In this document: piece after piece, positions 41,519 through 48,012 of the stretch
Numbering within the stretch: the first letter of the stretch is position 1
Layout of the letters: every line of letters starts with the position of its first letter
Assembly: GCA_949076555.1 (NCBI GenBank)
Contig: CARUOB010000016.1
Coordinates: 1 to 48,012 of the forward strand
DNA: 48,012 nt
Origin: an uncultured Lachnospiraceae bacterium
GTDB taxonomy: Bacteria; Bacillota; Clostridia; Lachnospirales; Lachnospiraceae
Direction: 5' to 3'
Program-made: the position numbers and the translations under genes
The notes under the pieces: model-generated
What the model saw: only the letters and a program-made list of their open reading frames with translations
The model's database searches: none
What the model was told of the DNA's origin: nothing

Positions 41519-43339
41519 ATGGAAGAGAAGGGGACACAAAAGAACAACAAACGAAAGGGGATTCGAAGTCTGACGCTGATGCTGGTTTTGACGATCTGTC
41601 TTATGGTCTTTGTTCCGGTTGTTGCGCTGGTCTTTTTGGGGATTTACGAGATCAGCCAGTCGTCGGAGGAATCGGTGGAGCTGTATGAAACTTCTATGAC
41701 GGAAGGGTATCAGACGGAAATCAAATCCCAGGTACAGGGAGCGATCGCGGTCATACAGAACTATTATGATCTGAGTCAGAGTGGGGAGCTGACGGAAGAG
41801 GAAGCGCAGACACGGGCGAGAGACGCGGTACGCGCCATGCGGTACCGGGATGATTCATCGGGGTATCTGTGGATAGACGGGGAGGATTATACCTTGATCG
41901 TGCACCCGATCCTGACAGAGCAGGAGGGGAATAACAGGTATGACATGACAGATCAGAACGGTGTCAAAGTGACACAGAATATCGTGGCTGCCGCACAGGC
42001 AGGCGGCGGTTACAACGAATTTTATTTCACCAAGGCGGACGGCGTGACAGTAGCGCCGAAACTTGCGTACTCCCAATTGTTTAAGCCCTGGGGCTGGGCA
42101 GTAGCCACCGGAAATTATGTGGACGATATGAACGCGCAGATTGAGGGAGTGAAAGTAGCCATTAACGATAAGTTTTCAAATATGCTGACGATATACGCCG
42201 TAGCGGCGGTTGTTATGCTGATTGTGGCGCTGATCATATCCGTCTTGACAGGCGTTCGGATCACCAAAGATATTAAAGTGCTGAATGGCAATTTGAGTCA
42301 GATCGCGGAGGGCGATTTAAATTTGAGCATCGATGCCGGACTTTTACAGCGTGCTGACGAGATTGGCGGGATGGCGCGGTCGCTCGAAAATGTCCACGGG
42401 GCGCTGACGGACATGATCGGAAATGTGATTCATACGGGACGAAGCCTGAATGAGAGCAGCGAAAAATTCAATGAAAAGTTCGAAAATATTTCGGACAGCA
42501 TCCGGGATACCAACCAGGCCATCGACGATCTGGCACAGGGAGCGACGAATCAGGCAAACGACACGGAGACGGTGAACGGAAAGATTACGGAACTTGACAA
42601 GGTGATAGAAACAGAGAAAAAGGATATCGATAAACTGGAGGAGACGGTATCTTCCATGACAAGTCATTCGAGGGGCGCTTCCGAGAGCATCGGCGAATTG
42701 GAACGGATCACGAGGACGACCATTGACACAATCAACATCGTATCTGAACAGACGAATCGAAACAACGACTCTGCGGTACATATCAATAAAGCGATAGAAA
42801 TTATCAAAGGGCTTGCAAATCAGACTAATCTACTTTCACTTAATGCCAGTATAGAAGCTGCCAGAGCAGGAGAATCCGGAAGAGGATTTGCGGTGGTGGC
42901 GGAAGAGATCAGGAATCTTTCCGAAGAGTCCTCCAACAACGCGCTGGAGATCGAACGGATTGTAAAAGACCTGGTCGGCAATATTGTCAGCTCTGTCAGC
43001 AAAATGAATGAAGTGATGACGAACGTGCAGAAACAGCAGAAGTGTCTGCAGGATACAAGAGAAGCGTTCGACCGTTTGACGGAAGAAGTTTCTCTCGTGG
43101 GGGATGTGAGCGGTGAGATCAATGAACAGACCCAGATTTTGGACAGACTGAAAGAGATTGTGACCGATTCGGTGAACAGTCTTGCCAGCGTGGTGGAAGA
43201 AAATGCGGCGTCCACCGAGGAGACAAGCGCAGGTATGACACTTTTGTCAGATACGATTGCGGAATGTAGTGAGGACACTTTGCATCTGGTAGAACTGAGC
43301 CATCTGCTGAACGAACAGGCAAGCAAATTCCGACTGTAA
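41519..43339 (+). CDS. Methyl-accepting chemotaxis protein with single Cache domain
   Basis: A 606-residue chemoreceptor: basic N-terminus, membrane segment (about 19-44), an sCache_2-type extracellular domain (about 50-210; GYLWIDGEDYTLIVHPILTEQEG and WGWAVATGNYVDDM are its hallmarks), second membrane segment (about 222-245), HAMP, and a signalling domain with the tip LANQTNLLSLNASIEAARAG and GRGFAVVAEEIRNLSEESS. sCache_2 receptors usually bind small carboxylates. AGAAGGAGGG precedes the ATG. It is a different class from the receptor at 26882. Confidence 0.94.
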   Translation: MEEKGTQKNNKRKGIRSLTLMLVLTICLMVFVPVVALVFLGIYEISQSSEESVELYETSMTEGYQTEIKSQVQGAIAVIQNYYDLSQSGELTEEEAQTRARDAVRAMRYRDDSSGYLWIDGEDYTLIVHPILTEQEGNNRYDMTDQNGVKVTQNIVAAAQAGGGYNEFYFTKADGVTVAPKLAYSQLFKPWGWAVATGNYVDDMNAQIEGVKVAINDKFSNMLTIYAVAAVVMLIVALIISVLTGVRITKDIKVLNGNLSQIAEGDLNLSIDAGLLQRADEIGGMARSLENVHGALTDMIGNVIHTGRSLNESSEKFNEKFENISDSIRDTNQAIDDLAQGATNQANDTETVNGKITELDKVIETEKKDIDKLEETVSSMTSHSRGASESIGELERITRTTIDTINIVSEQTNRNNDSAVHINKAIEIIKGLANQTNLLSLNASIEAARAGESGRGFAVVAEEIRNLSEESSNNALEIERIVKDLVGNIVSSVSKMNEVMTNVQKQQKCLQDTREAFDRLTEEVSLVGDVSGEINEQTQILDRLKEIVTDSVNSLASVVEENAASTEETSAGMTLLSDTIAECSEDTLHLVELSHLLNEQASKFRL

Positions 43340-43354
43340 GGCAGATAAAAAACG

Positions 43355-43383
43355 TTGAAAATCCTTTGCTGATAATGTAAAAT
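43355..43383 (+). promoter_or_regulatory. Promoter of pfkA
   Basis: TTGAAA (43355-43360), 17-bp spacer, TAAAAT (43378-43383). Confidence 0.65.
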
Positions 43384-43431
43384 ACTATTAGAATTTTAAG
43401 ACATAAAAACAGGAAAGGCATGGGTATCGGT

Positions 43432-44400
43432 ATGGCGAAGCAGATTAAGACGATCGGTGTGCTGACCAGCGGAGGTGACGCGCCGGGTATGAATGCGGCG
43501 ATCCGCGCGGTGGTCAGAAAAGGAATCGCTAACGGGGTCAAAGTGAAGGGGATTAAGAAGGGATATCAAGGCCTCCTGAACGAAGAAATTATCGACATGG
43601 AGAAATGGACGGTGTCGGACACGATCCAGCGCGGCGGTACGATCCTTGGCACAGCGCGCTGCCATGAGTTCCGCACGGAAGAGGGGCAGCAGAAGGGCGC
43701 GGATATCTGCCATAAGCACGGCATAGACGGTCTTGTGGTGATCGGCGGAGACGGCTCTTACCGGGGCGCGCAGGCGCTTTCGAGACACGGCATCAACACC
43801 ATCGGCATACCGGGAACGATTGACTTGGACATCGCGTGCACCGAGTATACCATCGGCTTTGACACGGCGATCAATACGGCTATGCAGGCCATTGATAAGG
43901 TCAGGGACACTTCATCCTCCCATGAGCGGTGCAGCATCATTGAGGTTATGGGCAGGAACGCAGGGTATATCGCTCTGTGGTGCGGTATTTCCAACGGCGC
44001 GGAAGACATTCTGCTTCCGGAAAAATACGATTACAACGAGCAGCAGATTATCAACAATATCATTGCCAACAGGAAAAAAGGAAAGACCCACCATCTGATT
44101 ATCAACGCGGAGGGCATCGGACACTCCACTTCCATGGCGAGACGAATCGAGGCGGCGACGGGCATAGAGACAAGAGCCACGATTCTCGGCTACATGCAGC
44201 GAGGCGGTTCGCCCACCTGTAAAGACCGCTATTATGCCTCGATCATGGGCTGCTATGCGGCGGATATCCTCTGTGAGGGAAAGACAAACCGGGTGGTCGG
44301 TTACCAGCACGGCGAATTTATGGATTTCGATATCGAGGAAGCGTTGAGCATGGAGAAGGGGATTCCGGATTACCCCTACGAGATGTCTAAAATATTATAA
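43432..44400 (+). CDS. pfkA: 6-phosphofructokinase PfkA
   Basis: A 322-residue glycolytic kinase that phosphorylates fructose 6-phosphate. GVLTSGGDAPGMNAAIRAVVR at the start, GGDGS (105-109, the glycine that favours ATP over pyrophosphate) and the active-site loop PGTIDLDI (127-134). The common form of that loop is TIDND; the two aspartates remain but the asparagine is Leu. SSSHERCSIIEVMGRNAGY and LGYMQRGGSP follow the family. The ATG at 43432 gives the usual N-terminus, but the AGGAAAGG site is 13 nt away; the ATG at 43420 is too close to it, so the start is not certain. Confidence 0.93.
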   Translation: MAKQIKTIGVLTSGGDAPGMNAAIRAVVRKGIANGVKVKGIKKGYQGLLNEEIIDMEKWTVSDTIQRGGTILGTARCHEFRTEEGQQKGADICHKHGIDGLVVIGGDGSYRGAQALSRHGINTIGIPGTIDLDIACTEYTIGFDTAINTAMQAIDKVRDTSSSHERCSIIEVMGRNAGYIALWCGISNGAEDILLPEKYDYNEQQIINNIIANRKKGKTHHLIINAEGIGHSTSMARRIEAATGIETRATILGYMQRGGSPTCKDRYYASIMGCYAADILCEGKTNRVVGYQHGEFMDFDIEEALSMEKGIPDYPYEMSKIL

Positions 44401-44419
44401 CAGCAGAAGAGACAAATTG

Positions 44420-44580
44420 ATAAGCAGATTTGAGATGCAGGGCATTTCGAATCTGCTTATTAGTGTGAGAAATACTTCTAGAACTCAGCAGCTGAGGCTG
44501 CTTCGTTAAGAAGTACTAAGTCTCACACAGGAGAATGCCCAAAACGGGCATTCTCCGCATTAATTTGAGTCACAGTGATG
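44420..44580. repeat. Dispersed hairpin repeat, copy 2 (longest)
   Basis: Three hairpins in a row after pfkA: ATAAGCAGATT/AATCTGCTTAT (44420-44460, 11 bp); an outer stem GTGTGAGA/TCTCACAC (44463-44528) enclosing AATACTTCT/AGAAGTACT (one mismatch) and an inner CAGC/GCTG loop; and GGAGAATGCCC/GGGCATTCTCC (44530-44556, perfect 11 bp, loop AAAAC). TTTGAGTC follows. The second and third modules recur at 47735-47786 and, expanded, at 1-120. The arm differences keep pairing, as expected for selected structure or for copies of a mobile palindrome. Confidence 0.75.
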
Positions 44581-44610
44581 TGATATGAAGGGTAGTGAGG
44601 AAAACGGCAT

Positions 44611-45405
44611 ATGATTACAAGTTTGCATAATAAAGCCGTCAAAGAGATAATGGCGTTGCTTGGGAAGAAAAAGGAGCGGGACAGACAGGGACTCTTCGTG
44701 GTGGAAGGCGGGAAAATGTTTGGCGAGGCGCCGACGGAACGGATCAGCCGGGTCTATCTTGCACAGAGCGCCGAGAAGGAAATGTATGCGCAGTATGGGG
44801 ATAAACTGCGCGGGCTTTCCTGCGAGATCGTGACGGACGAGGTGTTTGCCCGGATGTCTGACACGGTGACGCCTCAGGGCATTCTCTGCCTCGTGCGGCA
44901 GCAGCATTATAATATAGAAGAGATGCTGAAGGCTGGAGATAAAAAACAGATGTTATTCATGATGCTGGAGGATATACAGGACCCGGGGAATCTGGGAACG
45001 ATCTTCCGGACGGCGGAGGCGGCGGGTGCGGACGGCGTGATTATGAGCAGCAGGACGGCGGATATCTATAACCCCAAGACCATCCGCTCCACGATGGGCG
45101 CGGTTTACCGGGTGCCCTTTCTCTACGCGGAAGATCTTCTTTCTGTGATCAAGCTGTTACAGGAAAAGGGGATAGCGGTTTACGCGGCGCATCTGGGAGC
45201 GAAGGAATTTTATGACGCATTTGACTACCGAAAATGCGCAGCATTTCTGATCGGGAATGAGGCCAACGGTCTGCGGGAGGAAACGGCGGGATGCGCGGAT
45301 GCGCTTATCGGGATTCCCATGGAGGGAAAGGTGGAGTCCCTGAATGCGGCAGTGGCCTCCTCCGTGCTGCTCTACGAGGCTTACAGGCAGAGAAGAAGGA
45401 GTTAA
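44611..45405 (+). CDS. SpoU/TrmH family RNA methyltransferase
   Basis: A 264-residue SPOUT-class 2'-O-ribose methyltransferase. The N-terminal substrate-binding part (about 1-100) begins SLHNKAVKEIMALLGKKKERD, as in proteins of the TsnR/RlmB-like group. The C-terminal SpoU domain has all three motifs: DPGNLGTIFRTAEAAGADGVI, FLIGNEANGLREE and IPMEGKVESLNAAVASSVLLYE, which form the knot and bind S-adenosylmethionine. Target RNA unknown. The ribosome binding site (TGAGG, 10 nt upstream) lies shortly after the hairpin repeat. Confidence 0.92.
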   Translation: MITSLHNKAVKEIMALLGKKKERDRQGLFVVEGGKMFGEAPTERISRVYLAQSAEKEMYAQYGDKLRGLSCEIVTDEVFARMSDTVTPQGILCLVRQQHYNIEEMLKAGDKKQMLFMMLEDIQDPGNLGTIFRTAEAAGADGVIMSSRTADIYNPKTIRSTMGAVYRVPFLYAEDLLSVIKLLQEKGIAVYAAHLGAKEFYDAFDYRKCAAFLIGNEANGLREETAGCADALIGIPMEGKVESLNAAVASSVLLYEAYRQRRRS

Positions 45406-45418
45406 ACCTAGATTTAAT

Positions 45419-45446
45419 TTGCATATAACAACTGTTTTTGTATAAA
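45419..45446 (+). promoter_or_regulatory. Possible promoter of proC
   Basis: TTGCAT (45419-45424), 16-bp spacer, TATAAA (45441-45446), leaving a leader of about 160 nt. Confidence 0.45.
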
Positions 45447-45612
45447 AAGGGAAATGGATAAGAAAGTGCGAAAACGATTGAAAATACAGGAAAGTATCTT
45501 GCGTTATTTTTTAAAACGGAAGTGATACGCGGGTTAAAAGAACAGGAAACGGAGACGAGTCCCCAGTATGACCGGAGAGGGAAGGGGAAAGATCTGGGAA
45601 TGGAGGGAAAGA

Positions 45613-46407
45613 ATGAAAATAGGATTCATCGGGCTTGGAAATATGGCGCAGGCCATCATCGGCGGGATGCTGGAACAGGGGATCGTGTCGGCGGCACAGA
45701 TCTGCGGCAGCGCGAAGACACAGAAGACCCGGGATGCGGTGCGGGAAAAATTCGGCATCGACGTGAAGGACGGCAACGCAGCGGTGGCGGAGGAGGCGCA
45801 GACATTGGTGCTGGCGGTGAAACCGCAATTTCTGGGGGAAGTGATAGAAGAGATCAAAGATGCCCTGCAGCCGGACACGCTGGTGATCAGCATAGCCGCG
45901 GGCAAGACGCTTGCCTGGCTGGAACAGGCTTTCGGCAGGCAGGTGAAGCTGGTCCGCTGTATGCCGAACACCCCGGCGCTTGTGGGTGAGGGCTGCACGG
46001 GCGTCTGCACGAACAGCGCGGTGTCGGCGGAGGAGACGAAGTACAGCCTCAGGCTGATGGAAAGCTTCGGGAAGGCCAGTCTGGTGGAGGAGCGGCTGAT
46101 GGACGCTGTGGGAGCGGTGAGCGGTTCCTCTCCGGCCTATGTGTTTCTTTTTATAGAGGCGATGGCTGATGCGGGCGTGGCGGCGGGTATGCCTAGGGCG
46201 CAGGCTTACGAGTTTGCGGCACAGGCGGTTTACGGCAGCGCGAAACTGGTGTTAGAGACGGGAAAACATCCGGGCGAATTAAAGGATATGGTATGTTCTC
46301 CGGGAGGTACGACGATAGAGGGCGTGCGCGTGCTGGAGGAGGCGGGCTTTCGCGGGGCGGTGATGGACGCGCTTTTAGCGACGGTGGAGAAGTCAAAAAA
46401 ATTGTAA
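45613..46407 (+). CDS. proC: Pyrroline-5-carboxylate reductase ProC
   Basis: A 264-residue enzyme for the last step of proline synthesis, reduction of pyrroline-5-carboxylate with NAD(P)H. It starts at 45613, where GGAGGG is 5 nt upstream and the protein begins MKIGFIGLGNMAQAIIGG, the dinucleotide-binding motif; an in-frame ATG at 45568 lacks such a site. VRCMPNTPALVGEG, VGAVSGSSPAYVFLFIEAMADAG and SPGGTTIEGVRVLEE are the family motifs of the active site and dimer. proB and proA are not in the window. Confidence 0.96.
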   Translation: MKIGFIGLGNMAQAIIGGMLEQGIVSAAQICGSAKTQKTRDAVREKFGIDVKDGNAAVAEEAQTLVLAVKPQFLGEVIEEIKDALQPDTLVISIAAGKTLAWLEQAFGRQVKLVRCMPNTPALVGEGCTGVCTNSAVSAEETKYSLRLMESFGKASLVEERLMDAVGAVSGSSPAYVFLFIEAMADAGVAAGMPRAQAYEFAAQAVYGSAKLVLETGKHPGELKDMVCSPGGTTIEGVRVLEEAGFRGAVMDALLATVEKSKKL

Positions 46408-46538
46408 CGCGGCCTGGCAGTGGTGTGCGGTCTGACTGCCGTAGAGAGTCGTATCTGGAAGCGGTGTCGGAACATCTTGTGTTTTGTAAAAAATTAGTAA
46501 CAAAATATAGAGATAAAACGGGGCCAAATTGTATAAAC

Positions 46539-46567
46539 TTGACAAAGAATAGGCGTTTTGCTAAAAT
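46539..46567 (+). promoter_or_regulatory. Promoter of the cell wall hydrolase gene
   Basis: TTGACA (46539-46544), 17-bp spacer, TAAAAT (46562-46567); one of the best promoters in the window. Confidence 0.75.
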
Positions 46568-46585
46568 AATCCATACTTAACCGAA

Positions 46586-46606
46586 TTGTAACAATTTTGT
46601 AACAAT
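46586..46606 (+). promoter_or_regulatory. WalR-box-like direct repeat
   Basis: TGTAAC-AATTT-TGTAAC (46587-46603) matches the WalR (YycF) consensus TGTWAH-N5-TGTWAH at every position. It lies about 13-30 bp downstream of the predicted transcription start of a cell wall hydrolase gene, a position that would fit repression. Confidence 0.5.
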
Positions 46607-46669
46607 CTTTATCTTTTTTGGTTATAGGAAATCATGATTTTCTGTATGGATGAAGATGGAGGGATGTTT

Positions 46670-47731
46670 ATGCGGAAAGAGTATAGACTTCTGTTCGCCG
46701 GATTGATTCTTTGGATAGGTTTATGCGGTCTGCCTTTGGAGGTACAGGCTACTGGCAGGAGCGAGTGTCTGGATGCGATGAATGTTGGTGTAGCGCAGAT
46801 TGTAGATCCCACGGGAAGAGCGGCGAACGCGGAGGCAGTCAGGGAACTGGCAGAGGTGTCGGAGGCGAACGGCTCGGAGCGGGAGACGGATCTGGTCATG
46901 GCTAACGTACAGATCGCTATGAATGTGCGGGCGGAAGCCGACGAGGAGTCGGATAAGGTCGGCCTGCTCTACAAGGACTGCGGCGGCAGAATACTGGAGA
47001 GAAAAGACGGCTGGACAAGGCTGCGCAGCGGAGATCTTGTGGGCTGGGCAAGCGACGAGTATCTGCTCTTCGGGGAGGACGCGGAGCTTTTGGCGAACGA
47101 TGTGGGCAACCTCATTGTGCAGATTGAGACGGATACACTCTGTGTGAGGAAAGACCCGGAGACGGAAGCGGAGGCGGTGGGATTTATTCCCCGTGACGAG
47201 GAGCTGGAAATCGTTGAGGTGCTCGACGAGGAGTGGATCAGTGTGGATTACGAGGGCGAGACAGGCTATGTTTCGGCGGAGTATGTGGACATTGACTTCC
47301 ATATCGACGAGGGCGAGACGCTGATCGCGATTCAGAAGCGAGAAGAGGAAGAGCGCAAAGCGAAGCTTACGGCCAACAGAGGAGCCGTGGTAGTGGGCGG
47401 CGACGATACGAGACTGCTGGCGGCGCTGATTTACTGCGAGGCAGGCATCGAAACTTACAACGGAAAGCTGGCGGTGGGCGCGGTGGTGATGAACCGTGTC
47501 AGAAGCGCGGCATATCCGAATACGATATCGGGCGTTATTTTCGCGTCGGGACAGTTTACGCCCGCGCTCAACGGCAAGGTGGCCAGAGTGTATGGCGGCG
47601 ACATCCCGGAAAGCTGCTGGGAGGCGGCCAGAGCCGCGATTAACGGCGAGACGAACGTGGGTGACGCGACCCATTTCCGGCGCGCAGGAAACCATGACGG
47701 GCTGCTCATTGACAGACAGGTGTTCTGGTAA
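46670..47731 (+). CDS. Cell wall hydrolase with SH3 domains and SleB-type catalytic domain
   Basis: A 353-residue secreted protein counted from the ATG at 46670 (GGAGGG 6 nt upstream; the ATG at 46664 abuts that site). Signal peptide of about 27 residues ending in VQA. Two bacterial SH3 domains (about 74-135, VQIAMNVRAEADEESDKVG; and 144-206, DTLCVRKDPETEAEAVG), a short charged helix (REEEERKAKL), and a C-terminal Hydrolase_2/SleB domain (about 245-353; LLAALIYCEAGIETYNGKLAVGAVVMNR, with the Glu of YCEA as probable catalytic acid, and SGVIFASGQFTP). It should cut peptidoglycan glycan strands. Outside spore germination such enzymes act in vegetative wall turnover. Confidence 0.9.
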   Translation: MRKEYRLLFAGLILWIGLCGLPLEVQATGRSECLDAMNVGVAQIVDPTGRAANAEAVRELAEVSEANGSERETDLVMANVQIAMNVRAEADEESDKVGLLYKDCGGRILERKDGWTRLRSGDLVGWASDEYLLFGEDAELLANDVGNLIVQIETDTLCVRKDPETEAEAVGFIPRDEELEIVEVLDEEWISVDYEGETGYVSAEYVDIDFHIDEGETLIAIQKREEEERKAKLTANRGAVVVGGDDTRLLAALIYCEAGIETYNGKLAVGAVVMNRVRSAAYPNTISGVIFASGQFTPALNGKVARVYGGDIPESCWEAARAAINGETNVGDATHFRRAGNHDGLLIDRQVFW

Positions 47732-47734
47732 TAA

Positions 47735-47786
47735 TGTGAGAAGTACGAAGTCTCACATGGGAGAATGCTAAAAAGCGGCATTCTCC
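47735..47786. repeat. Dispersed hairpin repeat, copy 3 (short)
   Basis: TGTGAGA/TCTCACA (47735-47757) encloses only AGTACGAAG, so the inner hairpin of copy 2 is missing. GGAGAATGC/GCATTCTCC (47760-47786) is the second module with a longer loop. It follows the hydrolase stop directly. Confidence 0.72.
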
Positions 47787-47886
47787 GTGCAGGCGTTGTG
47801 CGGAACTGAACGTGTGGCTGTTGCATGCCCGTGGGTTAGTCCTTGCCACTTTGGGGATAATATGAGATAATATAAGTGTTATAAAT

Positions 47887-47903
47887 GTCCGGTGTAACCG
47901 GAC
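47887..47903. other. Perfect 7-bp hairpin upstream of the NfeD-like gene
   Basis: GTCCGGT-GTA-ACCGGAC: a 7-bp stem with a 3-nt loop, similar in geometry to those at 5-23, 33-51 and 32594-32612. It is 58 bp before the start of the last gene; function unknown. Confidence 0.4.
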
Positions 47904-47960
47904 ACCACGCGCGTAAGCGCAGGTTTGCATGTGGTACACTGGCATCAGGGAGGGAACATG

Positions 47961-48012
47961 ATGGAGATACAGGCGTTAAACATGACGGTGGTCTGGCTGG
48001 TTATCCTTGTGG
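47961..48012 (+). CDS. NfeD-like membrane protein, 5' end only
   Basis: The first 17 residues, cut by the window end. AGGGAGGG lies 6 nt before the ATG at 47961 (another ATG at 47958 is too close). The start MEIQALNMTVVWLVILV opens a hydrophobic segment as in small NfeD-family proteins, which usually sit beside flotillin-like genes. The assignment rests on very little sequence. Confidence 0.4.
   Translation, partial: MEIQALNMTVVWLVILV

Noticed and set aside
46670..47731. Spore cortex-lytic enzyme SleB proper
   Set aside because: The catalytic domain is SleB-like, but the two SH3 domains, the lack of a YpeB partner and the vegetative-type promoter do not support a germination role.

Overview
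The window looks like chromosomal DNA from an anaerobic, low-to-mid GC Firmicute of the family Lachnospiraceae (Clostridia). The evidence is indirect: DUF4422, DUF5713 and DUF6020 proteins, a eukaryote-like UDP-sugar pyrophosphorylase, a Lachnospiraceae-type solute-binding protein subfamily, an S-box riboswitch in front of metK, strong AGGAGG-type ribosome binding sites and TTGACA-17-TATAAT promoters. I saw no rRNA, tRNA, CRISPR array, insertion sequence or prophage. Genes are close to wall to wall, mostly on the + strand.

Layout. 1-5740: amino-acid uptake (an ABC ATPase and binding protein without a visible permease, the Ser/Thr symporter SstT, then a complete ABC operon whose binding protein has its two lobes in swapped order). 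5883-10096: a MotA/ExbB-like protein coupled to a membrane-anchored LuxR-type regulator, then two divergent MATE exporters. 10142-13313: a DUF4422 protein, then a lipoprotein and a small membrane protein on the minus strand. 13680-16124: UDP-sugar pyrophosphorylase and galE. 16285-19794: DUF5713, a hemolysin III/PAQR membrane protein, a small hypothetical protein and a DUF6020 membrane protein. 20235-26742: a RelQ-type (p)ppGpp synthetase behind a leader with a 135-bp tandem duplication, then a two-component system with an FtsX-type ABC exporter served by two different ATPases. 26882-32542: a chemoreceptor, a coiled-coil membrane protein, an M23 endopeptidase and murA. 32674-34157: S-box riboswitch and metK. 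34260-37762: a second two-component system with a BcrAB-like ABC transporter. 37939-47731: dnaE, a Cache chemoreceptor, pfkA, a SpoU rRNA methyltransferase, proC and an SH3/SleB-type cell wall hydrolase. The last bases open an NfeD-like gene.

How it works together. Two modules have the architecture of antimicrobial-peptide sensing and export systems (sensor kinase with almost no extracellular part, OmpR-type regulator, ABC exporter). Each has a candidate operator in front of its ABC genes with the inverted 5-4-5 form known from BceR-like regulators. Several genes serve the envelope (murA, M23 and SleB-type hydrolases, UDP-sugar enzymes), and the SleB-type hydrolase carries a perfect match to the WalR box.

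Most notable: (1) the lipoprotein at 3359-4159 is a natural circular permutant of a family 3 solute-binding protein, encoded with its own permease and ATPase; (2) a dispersed hairpin repeat, one copy of which appears to supply the ribosome binding site of the first gene; (3) a 135-bp perfect-period tandem duplication in the leader of the alarmone synthetase gene; (4) an ABC exporter with one canonical and one signature-degenerate ATPase; (5) twin operators flanking the second two-component system.
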